DNA of 64,000 nt from Icerya purchasi (lineage: Eukaryota > Arthropoda > Insecta > Hemiptera > Monophlebidae): positions 553,744,826 through 553,808,825 of the forward strand of contig CM077115.1 in assembly GCA_039619475.1 (NCBI GenBank). Direction: 5' to 3'. The notes below the pieces were generated by a model. The model saw only the letters and a program-made list of their open reading frames with translations, searched no databases and was not told the DNA's origin. Below, piece after piece: positions 48,217-59,998 of this stretch. The translations under genes and the position numbers were made by a program. How positions within the stretch are numbered: the stretch's first letter is position 1; each line of letters opens with the position of its first letter.

Positions 48217-49222
48217 CTCAGTTAATAACGTAGACATCAAAACATACAAATATTATGAAAGTCAAAAAACAGATATAAAAAATATAAAGAACACTGACTA
48301 ATTTTGAACTATAATTTTTATTGATTATCATAATAATATAATGTACATTTTTATATCTATATTATTAATTATTAACTTAGTCAAAAAAAGTATTCGTTGC
48401 ATGTTTGTAACTGAATATGAATATGCGTCGTCTTGTTCGCATATTTTCTTCCTCTACATCTTAAAGAATATAATCTGGGTTTAAAATCCCGGAGCAGTTA
48501 ATTTATTGATACGGCACATAGTGAAAAAAATTGTTTAATGTCGTAGTTTAAACAGCGGACCAACACTAAAGCGAAAATAAAGTGAGTTCCATGGATTGCC
48601 GATGAGATACAGAGAAAACGGGGTCATACCTGGTAAGATTATGAAGGGATTAACAGGAGGCCGACTTATTTCTTCGATGCCGAATCGTTTCAAACTAGGC
48701 AGGGCAACTTTTGCGAGTGCAGTATTCTTAAGATGTTTAATTCGATGGTTAAGTAAAAGTACGAGTTACAATTTAATAAATTAAGATGACAGTAATTCGT
48801 TGAACCGGTTAAACTAAGCGATTTTAATGTTTTTCTTTTATAGGGAAAAGATGTTATAAAAAAACGGAAATTACTTTAGAAAAATGTACATCGGTAGCAG
48901 TTGAATATTTTTTATTCGTGCATGTTCGGTAAGTAAATGTTTCAATAATTTAATAATAGTAAGAAATATAAATTGAATTATTAATTCGAAAAAAATTAAA
49001 TTACATTTTTAAACGATGGCGCGCTCGTAGCAGCAATAGTTGTGAAATAATAACATTTTTCATTAGAAATGTAAAAATACTTTTTCAGCCGTGTTGTTTC
49101 ACAGTGGACATCGTTCAAAAAAGTTTTTGATTTTAGTTTCATTTATTTTTCAAAATTTTTTATCTTTAAAATTTTTTTAATTTTTTTTTTTTTAGTTTTC
49201 GTGATTTTTTATTTTCGATTAG
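45792..49222. other. Intergenic; unrecognised small frames and (TA)n
   Basis: A 24-base A run lies at 46090-46112 and a ~60-base (TA)n at 48150-48212. Frames at 45858-46196, 46382-46591, 46955-47254, 47585-47782 and 48596-48784 are 62-112 codons, none with a recognised domain; any could contain an exon, but nothing decides it. Confidence 0.45.
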
Positions 49223-49226
49223 CGCA

Positions 49227-50150
49227 TTTTTTTTTTTTTTAGATCCCCCTTTGGGCACGTCAGCCAATCAGCCAAGGACCTGTACCTAGAAACAGCAAGA
49301 AAGAAAAGAGCCGTCAATTAAATTTTGATTCGGTCAGATATATGAAATAATGGAAATGGTGAGGGGAGAAGGACAAAATATAATAAGATGCACGATAAGG
49401 AGTACGTTGAGTTTTAACAGACAATATGGAATACAACGTTTGACAGAAATGAATGGGCATTCAAAAAAGATACGTGATTGACGTCGCAAACCACCGCTTC
49501 ATTAGGGTGGAGAGGACAATTTGGAGAAGAGACAAGGGAATAGCGAAAACGAGAGGAAAGGAGAGCAGAATGGCCAAAACACAAGCGAATCATAGAAATG
49601 GCGACAGAACGGAGAAATTAAAATAACTCCAAGACCATCGGGTATTAGAAGAAAGATTCTCGGTTATATAGATAGATAAAATGATTGATCGTTACGAAAG
49701 GAGGAGGGGTAAATATCTGACCAAAGTTTGAGTTGGAACTTAATGTACATAGGGAATTCAAATTAGATGATGGAATTTTTCTTAAGAAAATAAACGAGAG
49801 GAAGCGGCAACTCGAGCCAAAGAATCCGCCATCTCATTACCTTTAATGCCTATACGGCTGGGAACCCACAGCAAATCAACTGAGATGGAGTAGTGAGAAG
49901 AAAGAAAATGGACAAGACAGCGTATGCGAAAAATAATGAAATTGAAAGAAGAGAGATCAGGAAAAAGGGAGCTGATCGCTTGAAGAACACTCCTGGAGTC
50001 TGAAATAACCAAATAATTCGAAAACCGAAGCCTGCTGGAGGAAATGAAGATAATGGAGCGTAGGAAGGTCATTAATTCATTTATAAAGGCGGAACAGAAA
50101 CAAGGATGACGAATTGATTCGGATAAATTGAAATCCGTCATTTTAAACGG
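49227..50150 (-). mobile_element. I-like LINE with RNase H domain and tail
   Basis: The minus frame 50141-49782 (119 aa) is the largest LINE RNase H piece in the window: AFINELMTFLRSI (catalytic Glu in NE), NYLVISDSRSVLQAI (catalytic Asp in SDS) and LLWVPSRIGIKGNEMADSLA (last Asp). RNase H in I-clade LINEs removes RNA after reverse transcription. The remainder to the poly-T at 49227-49240 is the C-terminus and untranslated tail (GCCAATCAGCCAAGGACCTG on the plus strand). The first Asp region and RT lie upstream and are missing. No stops break the 119-aa frame, so it may be a younger copy than the others. Confidence 0.82.
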
Positions 50151-51628
50151 AACTTACGAAACAAATTTTTTTATTTTTTTCTACACGTTGAATTTCAAGT
50201 AATTTAACTTTTGAAACACTCGTTGTGAAAAATGACACAGAGCAAATTCTCTATTAAACTGAACGGGACATAAAAATATTCACGCATTCGCTGCAAAAAA
50301 ATATTAAAGAAAATTAAAATATTAATTAACAGTATATCTTTTAGGAAGCGTGCGATAATCAATAATTCGAATGATCAATAATTCGAATGATCAATAATAT
50401 GAATGGGAGAATTGTGTTGATCAGCCCGTATTTAAACCGACTGAATATAACTGCTTTGACGTACGAATTTAGAAAATATGTTTGATGCGAATTACTAGGG
50501 GAAAAAAGTCGAAATTTAATTTTTTCGCCAACGTAAGTCTGCAACGACCTTTTTGACTACATCATCGAATTTTCATAATTTTTTGCAAAAAAAACCGCTT
50601 ATAAATTTCAGCTGGTTGAAATTAAAAATCGAACTAGTAGAAACATTTTACACACAGAAGATTTCTCAGGGCGGTTAACGTGTGAAACTTTAAAATGCAA
50701 AAAACGAAAAAAAAGGAAATCAAAAACGTGATAATCTAACATATAATTGTACGAAAATCAAATCAAGCAGCCAGAATTTGAAACAAAGTAAACAACTAAC
50801 CTGGCTAAAATAAAAGCAATCCGGTAGGCAAACTTCTGCATTGTCATTGTCATTCACTCTGGAAGTCTTATTATTTTTCTTGTTCGCATTTTCTTCCCAT
50901 TTGTTCACACGCTTTTTTTGTTTTTTTTTGTATTTGTTTCCAGAGAAGTTGATATTTCGGAATTTCTAAAACGAATAACGATGAAAATAGGTGAAATTTA
51001 TTATATTACTTTCTTCAGTGTGCCGCGATTTTTTTATTAAATTTTTGTTTAATTCGTATCTATTTATTTTTTTTATTTTTTTCGGTTGTTAAAGTTTTTG
51101 GTTTAATTTATTGAACATTTCTCATTGTTCGTGTAATTTCGGTTTTCGTTATTTTAAATTCGCGGGAATTATTTATGTGGAAAAGAGTTTATTCACATTA
51201 AACAAAATTTGAAGAATTACGATTTTTTCAATTCGTATTATTAATATTTTCGGTTTTTACGAAATTTAAACACACATTACGCGATGTTCTTCCCTCTTTT
51301 TTCTCTCTCTCTCTTTCTCTCATTCATCTTCATTCACAAACGATTTCGCACGGTTTTTTTTTTTTTTTTAATGAATTCGTTATAAATTGAGACACGAACT
51401 AGACAAGGGTATCAAGTTTTTGTCCAGCTATGTAAATACACTTTTATATGTATATAGAGATACATCGTTGTGACAGGTTATTATATTAATTATAGGAATT
51501 ACTGCTTATTTCGCAGTTTCTAATTAATTTCTATTTAAATATAACTCGCGCCGTGGTGCGGGAATGAAAATGCAAATATGTACAATTACACCGTACGGAA
51601 AATATTAACGTTCGCTTTCAGTGTAAAT

Positions 51629-51663
<35 letters not shown>

Positions 51664-52639
51664 GTTTGGCGCTAAAACTTAATTTCTCTTTCTTTACCTA
51701 CTTTTAAAATGAACAGGTTAATTAACAAGAGAAGCTATAAAATCTACGAATTTAATTAAATTCGTATACGTACGTATGATAATATTTACGTTTAAAATAA
51801 ACTTACAGAGCACAGTATTCATGCTTGACCTCCGGTTACTAATAAAAGATCAAATTTGTCAGTTTGTTAAAAAACAAACATGAATAAAAAAAAAAACAAA
51901 CAAAAAAACAAAAGAAATTATATCATATTTAAAAGGTATGTTAGTATTTTCAGCAGAGGGAGTGGGTCGCTTACCAGGACACTGATCCGTCGACGAGTGT
52001 AATTTTTCTTCCTTGATTTTCAGATAAAAAGTTGAAAATTCATTTCGATCACATATAATCTTTCTTTTTTGACTGTTCCGAATCTCTTTAACTAGCTAAT
52101 TTTTTTTTTTTTTTTTTTAAAAAAGTACTTAAACTACTTCGGCAAATATACGATTATTTACAGTATGCCAACCAACTGTGATATACATACCTGATAAAGT
52201 ACATGTATGGACTGGCATCTTTTAACTTTAATCGATATCTAGTGTGTCGTACTTTAGTGGCGACTTCGGGCGAAATACAGGGGGAATGATTAATTTTGCT
52301 TCGAACTGGAAATGAGTAAAAGAAATTTTAAAGTGCCTTCCCCTGTACAAAATTAATTTTTTCCGGCATCGTTGTCTTATTTATTTCGATTAGTTCGCCA
52401 GTCATTAAGTAATTGTAAATTCTTTCTATTCTCGGTCGTACATGTTAATTTTATTAATTATATACGCGTTTACAAAAAACATTCGATGTTAAAAGATTTT
52501 TTTTTTTTTTTTTATCCTTTAAATCTGCATACAATCTATTCATTTGAACAATAAGTAGCTACGTTATTTTATAGAAAAGATGGCGGAACGCTTCCCAGTG
52601 GTCGCGCTATTCCTTATTTGTATGCACGTTATTTATTGG
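50151..52639. other. Intergenic, T-rich, nothing recognised
   Basis: Short tandem AATGATCAATAATTCG near 50358-50400, poly-T runs at 51634-51662 and 52100-52119. No gene. Confidence 0.5.
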
Positions 52640-53290
52640 ATTATGTTGAGCTATACAAATTAATGTCTACAGACGAAATTCCAGTTCAATTTGGCAATGT
52701 CGTTTCAATTGTCTAAATTGTACGCTATTCTATGAAAGACACTAGATGCTAGCGGATTGATGTGGTTCCCAAGTCGATGGAAGTATCTTCTAGCAAAGGT
52801 CGTAATTACTTCTTTAATAACCGTTGGAATGCAGAGGTCGTATATCATCATTACGGCATAATGCCGCCAAAATATCTCGTAGGACAATCTTTGTATAATG
52901 TTTAGATTTGAAATGCTCGTCGTTCCCCAGATTTGAATACCGTATGTCCACACAGGTTCTAAGATTTCCCTATATAGTAGCACTTTGTTTTCAACCGATA
53001 AAGATGAATTTTTGTTCGCATTAATCGATACATGTTGCGGCATTTGATATCTAGTTGCTTTCGTTTTGTAATAATATGATTCTTGAAGGTGAGCCGTCGG
53101 TCAAGATGTAACCCGAGATATTTCACAGCACATGAGTTGGGAATTGTCTGTCCACTCAGCTGGATCGGCAAATTTTGCCCTTTATTTAAGGTAAACAAAA
53201 CCTCTTTTTGACTTTGATTCGTTAACTGCAACTCTCCATTGTTTAAGCCATTTCTCCACATATAGCAACCTTCAAAAAATTTCCTTCAGC
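52640..53290 (-). pseudogene. Jockey ORF2, RT C-terminal part
   Basis: Two overlapping minus frames join through one frameshift. 53261-52959 reads QKEVLFTLNKGQNLPIQLSG, then KYLGLHLDRRLTFKNHIITK and RKQLDIKCRNMYRLM. 53043-52705 reads SLSVENKVLLYREILEPVWT, then YGIQIWGTTSISNLNIIQR and later LCIPTVIKEVI. KYLGLHLDRRLTW..HI, K.QL..K.R.MYWL, K.LLYK.ILKPIWTYGIQLWGT are signature strings of jockey-clade elements in insects. The C-terminus ends near 52705. Likely the same family as the pieces at 55.1-56.2 kb, but the two are separated by about 1.9 kb of other DNA. Confidence 0.9.
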
Positions 53291-54240
53291 ATTGAGGGAG
53301 ATTTAAAATTTTACAATTTCATTATAATCAACAAATTTCTCATTTAATAAATGATATTCTGTAAGATAATCGGGAAACCGTGAAAATCGTAAATAAAGTA
53401 AAGTAAAGTGATAAGGAGTGTCGTGGATTTTGAAGTTAAGCTTTTCACATATTGTACTAAGCCAAACGGCATTAATGAGAGTAGGGGGGCCAGTTTCTTT
53501 CTACTTGGGATCCGCCTTTACTTTCCCGCAGATAATTCTCTGGTATAACCAATTTCAGATTAGATAAATACCTGGGAGCGACTTGAACAAAAAGAAATAA
53601 TATCACGTAAATCAATAGTGTGCTTTCTGATAGGGTAATATTATCGATGTCAAAAATTCAAAGATTTAAAAAAAAAAAACAATATTTAGCCGACTAGTAG
53701 TAATACGTTTAGTATAACGTAAAAAATGAATAAATCATAAAAATGTTTTTAATTATCAAATCCAATTAATTAGTCAAAAAAAAGCTTTTTTTTTTCTTTA
53801 TTAGGCAAAATTAATCAACGTGTTTTGAAGTTTACTATATTTACCCAATTTAAAAGTACCCTCGATTCTAAAACGCACCGCCGTTTTGATAATTTTGACG
53901 TGCGCTTTTTGACTCATTCCATGTGTTACGATAAGTTTCGTGTAGCCGCCATCATTGATTTTGAGTAAAGAAGTAACTTAATTTTTTTTTAGGAAAGTAG
54001 CGCTTGAAATATCTTAATATTTTATGTAGAAAACCAAAAAAAAAAAAAAAAAAAAAAAGAATTAAAAATTAGGAATTAAGAATTACACAAGTTCAACGTG
54101 TAAAAATTAAATTAAAAAGAAAAAAAATTATAATTCTATAAAATAAAAAACGGCCATAATAAATTTTTTTACTTTGGTAATGTACAACTCTTTTTCAAGG
54201 AAATTATGTATATAGTATAAAAAAATATAAATGCTAAAAT
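53291..54240. other. Intergenic including second 5S-box-like repeat
   Basis: 53390-53550 repeats the dispersed block seen at 10398 (TTTTGAAGTTAAGCTTTTCA, GGCCAGTTTCTTTCTACTTG, CCGCCTTTACTTT). A poly-A run lies at 54036-54058. No jockey sequence was recognised here. Confidence 0.45.
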
Positions 54241-55145
54241 AACAAACTAATACGTAAGTAACAAAATTAATATAAGAATATCAAACTTGTTATCTTAGGA
54301 ACGTTTTCGGGCATAACCCATCTTCAGCTAAAATATAATCGAACTAAATTAAAAACATAGTGTAACAGTGAACACAATTAAAACTTCACTTTGAAGCTAA
54401 AATAAAATTAAATTAAAAATAAATTAAAATGAAAATAACATGAAACATAGCACACATGTGAATTGAACTACAGTCTAACACATATTGAAACTAAAAATTA
54501 AGTCACAAGTTTAAAACGGTAATTAATGTGAAATAAAAACAAGAAATAAAATTGAAATAAAAAATTGAAATAAAAAATTGAAATAAAAATGAATGATAAA
54601 CATATTTGGAGATTAGATAAGAAATAAATAATAGAACCTGTCTAAGAAGGGCTAGTTTAAAATTTTTTATTAAAGTATTATATTAAAGAGTGGGTTTTGA
54701 TTGTGTGGAGTTTGGTCATTTAATATATTGTTTTTGTGTTTATTTATGTAATAGTTTTCAGCTATGTTCATTAGGTTTCCTTTATTGTATGTGGCTAATA
54801 CTGTAACTGTTTTTTCTAGTGAATCAGGTGTATGTTTATTTTTTATTAAGTGTTCTGCATATGTGGATTTTTCCGTTTCGTTATTTGTAAATGATTTAAT
54901 GTGTTCTAGGTATCTATATTTTATTTTCCTACCAGTTTGACCGATGTATGCCTTTTCACAATTATTACAGTTTATTTTGTATATACCACTATTTTCAAAT
55001 ATATTATTATTTTCTTTATTCATAGTAATTATTTTGTTTTTTAGGGTATTGTTTGTTTTATAAGCTATTTGTAATCCTAGTTTTTTAAATATATTACTTA
55101 ATTTGTATATATTTTTATTTATTTCTTTAATGAAATTATGTATAT
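54241..55145 (-). mobile_element. Penelope-like element, 3' part (copy 2)
   Basis: On the minus strand the frame from about 55140 to the stop near 54670 reads HNFIKEINKNIYKL, KKLGLQIAYKTNNTLKNK, then (M at 55023) NNNIFENSGIYKINCNNC, AYIGQTGRKIKYRYLEH, STYAEHLIKNKHTPDSLEK, NIAENYYINKHKNNIL, NPLFNIIL. The GIY and YIGQTGR motifs and the catalytic R and E positions are kept, so this GIY-YIG domain is intact; the RT is missing. Residues are very close to copy 1, so the two are one family. The tail holds the hairpin motif at 54302-54326. The 5' end is fused to jockey endonuclease sequence. Confidence 0.88.
54302..54326 (-). other. Hammerhead-like hairpin motif in PLE tail
   Basis: Minus strand CTGAAGATGGGTTATGCCCG then AAAACG. 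The 3' half is identical to the motif at 521-546, but CTGAAGA replaces the hammerhead core CTGATGA, which would abolish a canonical hammerhead. The GGG/CCC stem is retained. Confidence 0.5.
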
Positions 55146-55378
55146 TTTGTTTTATTATTACACAGCTGATCCTCCATGTTGCGCACCACCATCGGGGTGA
55201 GGAGTGTGATAAATAACGTCATTTTTAATCTCACGACAAAATTTCTCGTTGTAAAATGTGTCTCCGATACTAGAGCAATACCGATCTTATGAAAATTAAG
55301 GAATGTTTCTAATTCAAGAAGACGATTTCTTAATCCATTTGCATTCCACGCAATTATTCGGAGTGAGTGATTAGTCAT
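55146..55378 (-). pseudogene. Jockey ORF2 start, apurinic endonuclease fragment
   Basis: The frame beginning MTNHSLRIIAWNANGLRNRL at 55378 continues LLELETFLNFHKIGIALVSE THFT. This is the N-terminus of a jockey endonuclease: the N of NANGL and the E of SETH are the metal-binding residues expected there. The frame then degrades and, near 55170, contains sequence for HGGSAV, the usual next motif. At about 55145 it runs into PLE sequence. Only about the first 75 residues of the domain remain. Confidence 0.85.
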
Positions 55379-56180
55379 TTCTAAGATTTTTATTTACACT
55401 TATTACTAACTGTGCTGAGGTTCTTTTCCTCATAAGCTTGCTAAGTCGACTAGAAATAGAAGCCATTTCCTTAGTTATATTATTCAGAGCGCAGACATGA
55501 TTTCAGTGTATAATTGCTCCGGCAGTTGTGTATTCTTAACTTGAGGATTGTTCTTTGTGGTTTTGGAATTGTTCATTCGATTCTTTTTTTGTTACAGTAT
55601 CACTACTTATTACAGACGCGTACGTTACATTATTTTATACTTGCCTGGGTAACGCTTTCGTCTGTTGCGCACTCGTTGCACAATAGAAGATTTTGGTTTA
55701 TTAAACGTCTTTTTTTGAACATCGCGGTAGACTTGGGGCAACCTCGACAGTTGACTGTATGATTAAGCTCGCCGTTAGCGCATTTAAATTTAGTTGGATC
55801 TTTCGACAAACATGAGATGTGGACATTTTGAGCACTTTTGAAACACTTACCTTGGCGAAACACACTTGTTTAGTATGGTTCCATTTTCGATACCGTTTGC
55901 CATTGAGGAATTGCAGAATTTCCTCGATTTTAACTGAAGTATAAACGAAATTGGTAATTTCATATACTATATGTTTTTATTATTACCTTTTGGCTCGAGG
56001 TCGACGCAAAATAACGGATAAACTTTCTTACGTCTACTGATAGTTTTATTATCCTTATCGCGTGTTTTGACTGGTTTAAAAATGTTTACGACACTTGCAA
56101 CATTGCGTCCCATATTTTGTAATTCGCTTCTTACAAGGAGACCGTACGGCCTTGGGGAAACGAATTTCAATGATTTTTGG
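55379..56180 (-). pseudogene. Jockey ORF1 (gag-like, zinc knuckles)
   Basis: Frames 56170-55967 and 55863-55630 lie in order upstream of the endonuclease. The first reads ELQNMGRNVASVVNIFKP and then FCVDLEPKGNNKNI, matching the ELRN.G..V.NVWNIKHR... PLFFVDLEP..NNK.I block of jockey gag proteins. The second has KCFKSAQNVHISC and NGELNHTVNCRGCP, remnants of the CCHC knuckles (CANCGG.H.ANYRGCP). Such proteins bind the element's RNA. Two or more frameshifts are present. The 5' end of the element is not visible beyond 56180. Confidence 0.82.
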
Positions 56181-57239
56181 TGTAATGGTAGTAAACCATG
56201 GGGGAAGGGGGTATACTATGCGTAAAATATTAAGGCGCAATACTTAAATATAACTGAGAAAAACGAATTTAAACTTTGCTTAAGGGCCACTGTAAATTTT
56301 TTGAAAAATCGATTTTTTTTTTTTTTTTGTTGGCTTAAAATATACTTTGAACCTTTCTGAATACGAGGGAATACGAAAAAAAATAATTTCTTTAAAATTT
56401 CGAGCTTATTCCCAAGCGCGCGGCAGGTTTTTCCAAAATACCTACCCGCTGCTACTATCACCTTATGTAAATATTTGTTCAAAAGGTGCCCTAATGTCTT
56501 ACCTTTAGATTTATAACTTCCCTAATGCATCAACAGATATCGATAGAAGGTATTTATGTTAAGTTACAAGCTGTTCGAAAGAAAATTAGGTCAGTATTAA
56601 GTGCATGTATAAGGGGCTAAACACATAGTGACACAACGAGGAGAGCTGTGGTGTAAGTAAACGAACGCTAACAAAAAGAGGAGTATAGCGTCGATTAGAG
56701 AATGTTGACGACACATAGTGAAGTCTGAAACATAACGAAGAGGAATCGGAAAAGCGTTTCAGACGGCGCATTAGTATTCGCGGTCGATAGATATAAATTA
56801 AACATGTAATAAAAATGGGGTTAGATGAATATTTCTCACAAGAATATGCGCGATTATTTATCGGATTTTAGGGAATTGTTCTCATTTGGTACACGCGTCA
56901 GTGTCGCGGTATGTGCTGGAACTGATGATCTGAAGAAAAAATGTGGAATGGAATGGAAGCAATGCAGAGACGAAAACAAATCAATTTTAAATTCTCTGCT
57001 TTGCTCGCCAATGAAAGATCTGTCCCGATCATTTTTCGGAATCGTGCTATTGGTTTACAGGCAAAATCGTTCATACTACATCGTAAGCTCTGTCGTTAGC
57101 TTTTATCTTTTACTGCGATCGCTGTTATTCTTCATTATTATCATTATTATTTATTTTTTTTTTGGCCCGGCGAGAAACCATCTGGCCACCAACAACCTTT
57201 ACAAATAAGCTATACTAACAGACAGCAGTGTGTATAAAT
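56181..57239. other. Intergenic with an unrecognised plus frame
   Basis: The 127-codon frame at 56825-57208 (MNISHKNMRDYLSDFRELFS at the start, hydrophobic I-rich end from an ATT repeat) has no domain I recognise. The 88- and 61-codon minus frames are equally unassigned. No gene is claimed. Confidence 0.4.
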
Positions 57240-58020
57240 AAGTAGATTGAATCCTAAAACGTCATGGAATAGGAGCAAAGAATATCGTTAGTAATAAAGT
57301 TCGAGCAAACATGGCCACAATAACGTAACATAGCCCACGTATGTCGAAAAGAAGGATATGGAATTAACACTGATAATTAAACGTTTACAATATAATTTGA
57401 ACACGCATGGCCACAATGACATGACATAGCCCACGACGAGTGTCGAGAAGGATAGAATATAAAATTAACACCGACTATATCACATCCCAAGTGCAACAAG
57501 CACTGGGTTGCGACTGGATAGCAGTCGGTTAAGGATATTAGAACCGAGTAATTAGCAAGGTAGTAGCAAGACCTCCGAAGATGATTCCAGTTACTAGCCA
57601 CATCAGAACTCTGAAACCGGTCCGTTCACCACTAAATAGTAATGCCGTTATTAATAATAAATTTGAACAAAACCACTACAATAACATCGCTATAAAATAT
57701 GTAAGACACATTATAATATGAGGAAAAACATCCTATTTAGATTAACATATTAAAGAAGCGACCTCTAGCATGCTCGTATTTATTACAGTTAAACAATAAA
57801 TTATTGATACCCTAGTCAAAATTGAAAAATTGGTGAGAATCACAGAAAACACCATAACTGTGGTCGGTAAAATTTGCACCTATCAAGGCATGTCCCATAC
57901 GTAGGCGACAAATGGTGGTGACATATTTACGTACAAATCTAATAGAGACACCTGTAGAGGAATAGACTGGTACCACGGACCAGAGTTTAATGTCTCTCTG
58001 TTAGTTATATAAATGTTATA
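57240..58020 (-). mobile_element. LINE C-terminus with repeated 3' UTR
   Basis: Minus translation near 57975-57760 gives VTTICRLRMGHALIGANF, a cysteine-bearing stretch, then INNLLFNCNKYEHARGRFFN. The order ITRLR.GH.L......C..C.....I.HLL..C..Y...R is the C-terminal domain of I/R1/Outcast-type LINEs. Downstream (57300-57513) a ~107-bp unit is present twice: CATGGCCACAATAACG at 57309 and CATGGCCACAATGACA at 57416, both followed by ACATAGCCCACG. On the element's strand this would be in the 3' UTR. A 75-codon frame crosses it. RT absent. Confidence 0.7.
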
Positions 58021-59219
58021 CTAAGATCTCATTTCAAGTAACATTATGAAAAATAACAAATGATATTACAAAAACATCTTTTAAGAATCGCAATGGAGTC
58101 GGTTTTAAAAATCCCACTGTTGTATGTTTAACTCTGTAGACTTTCGAATAGGCACAACTACGAAAAGACTCACACGCTTCTTAAACAAATGTGTCACAGA
58201 GTGTGTGGCAGTTTACGTATGTGCAAGTCGTAGGCAGAATTTTGCTAAATCTTATGGTTCATGTTGTTCGAAATGACGAGTAGTAAAATTGCGATTTTAA
58301 ATAATTTTAATCGGCGAATTTTTCTAATAATTTAGGAAAATGCGAAATTATTTTGTAAAAACTGTGATCATAATGTATATATATATATATATATATATAT
58401 TTATTTATTTATTTATTTATTACATATATGTACATAGTTGCTAATCAGTATGCTACTTGTCATGAGAAAAAAAAAAGGAGGAAAAAGTATTCATTTTTAA
58501 GGGGGGAAAGCCGCAAAAGAAACTTTTTGATTTTCGTTTCCAACTACTACAGTGTTTGTATATAATGGTATTTTTTTGTTGTACGTAAAATTTCGTGAGA
58601 AATAATGCCCCCAAATATAAGTACATCCAAACACATTTTCGACATTCAACTACCTCAATTTCGTATTTTTGACAATAAATGCGACCAGTGGAACCTAGAA
58701 CTTTCCTAATTCCACATTTTAGAAAAAAAAAAAAAAAAAAAGAAAAGAAATGCAAAAATTTCAATACGCAGTTATAAAGAAAATAGTATATGAAAAAATT
58801 GTATGCGAATAGGCGTCATACAATCGAACATTGTTTTAATGTAGAGGTATCTCTCTGGAAGGGGCACCCGATTCGGGGCGTATAAATGTTATGAACTGTT
58901 CGAAATGAATCATCTGCAGGTGTTAGCTCAGGGTGGAGACGTTTGTTTGCCGATGTTATTACTATGCAGAGGAACGTTTGAAACAGGATTCCGCGAAAAT
59001 CGATAAAAGCTACTAAAGAATGACTGAAAATCGTAATACAAACAATCAATCGGAACTGCTGAATGTGTGTAAACACAGTTAACCAAATTACCAACGCTCT
59101 CCCATGTATTCCATAAAGTCGATTTCTTATCATCGAATTATTATCTCGTCACCATTATCGACAGTATTACTATTACTATTATTGTTGTTATTATTGTGTT
59201 CAATTTGCAATATATATGC
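58021..59219. other. Intergenic, nothing recognised
   Basis: (TA)n plus (TTTA)n at 58376-58421 and an A run at 58722-58742. The 105-aa minus frame at 58816-59133 has no recognised domain. Confidence 0.5.
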
Positions 59220-59295
59220 ATAAACGGCGTAGCTCTTTCCCGCGACCAGCCACTGTCACGGTCCTCTGCGATCGAAGGGATACGGCGGGGACCGG

Positions 59296-59303
59296 TTTAA
59301 AAG
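59296..59303 (+). promoter_or_regulatory. Candidate TATA-like box
   Basis: TTTAAAAG at the edge of the CpG-rich island. About 30-45 bases downstream lie weak initiator-like strings (TCATTAG at 59339). This placement is plausible for a core promoter but a TTTAAAA string alone is common in such DNA. Confidence 0.25.
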
Positions 59304-59584
59304 ACGACCGTCTAGATTCGGCCGTCTGCAACTTACACTCATTAGTCACCTGTTCATCGTAGGTCTCTGTGCACGCCATTATCGCGCAGTCGTCGTTAAC
59401 GGTTCGCGTACACGTTTTTTGCCGGGAAGCCGCGATCCCATTTCCACCGGTGTAGTGCGAAATTTACGCTTGTCGGTTTTTGCGAAAAGTTCGGTTCTCC
59501 GTTTGTCTGTCTTACATCGACTCTTCCGCCTCTGCGAGGAAAACGGAAAATGCGGTGATAGTTTGTTCAATTTTTCCGACGAAA

Positions 59585-59653
59585 ATTCAACCGAATAATC
59601 ACGATGATCGTCACGTTGTTGTCGGTGTTTCATAGCTGTAAAAACTGCCAGTA
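59585..59653 (+). CDS. Candidate first coding exon of an unknown host gene
   Basis: Within a GC/CpG-rich island (about 59220-59640) that stands out from the AT-rich surroundings, the ATG at about 59603 is the first in its frame after an in-frame TAG some 45 bases upstream. It has A at -3. It encodes MIVTLLSVFHSCKNC and then meets CCAGTAAGTA, a near-consensus splice donor at about 59650. A short hydrophobic start could be a signal peptide. Downstream exons were not identified, so the product is unknown. The opposite strand has a 108-codon open frame (59705-59379) rich in Lys and Arg that I take to be a by-product of composition. This could equally be a promoter island without this exon. Confidence 0.3.
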
Positions 59654-59998
59654 AGTACAATTTGCTTCTTTTTTGCCCCCCCCCCCTTCTTTTTTTCCCT
59701 TTCAAAAATTTTTAATAGACCCCCCCTGGGGGGGGGGGTTGATTTTACAGCCATCTCCATTTTTGACGAGGAGAGGAATCGTTTTAAATGTCGACCGGTC
59801 GCGATTCCGTTTGAAATTTTGAATAAAAATAAAATCGGCGTTTTTATTAAAATTTTATTTTGTTGACGTGAAAAATTTTAACGCGTTCAATTTTACCATT
59901 TTTGTTATAATAAATAGAAGCAGTGGATAGTGCTAGAGAATAATGCAAAAAAACCTTAAGGTACGAGAAAGATAAAAAAAAAAAAGAACAAACACCAG

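Noticed and set aside
59379..59705. 108-codon minus frame rich in Lys/Arg
   Set aside because: Lies antisense to the CpG-rich island and ends in a poly-C/poly-T tract; composition alone explains the openness. No domain recognised.
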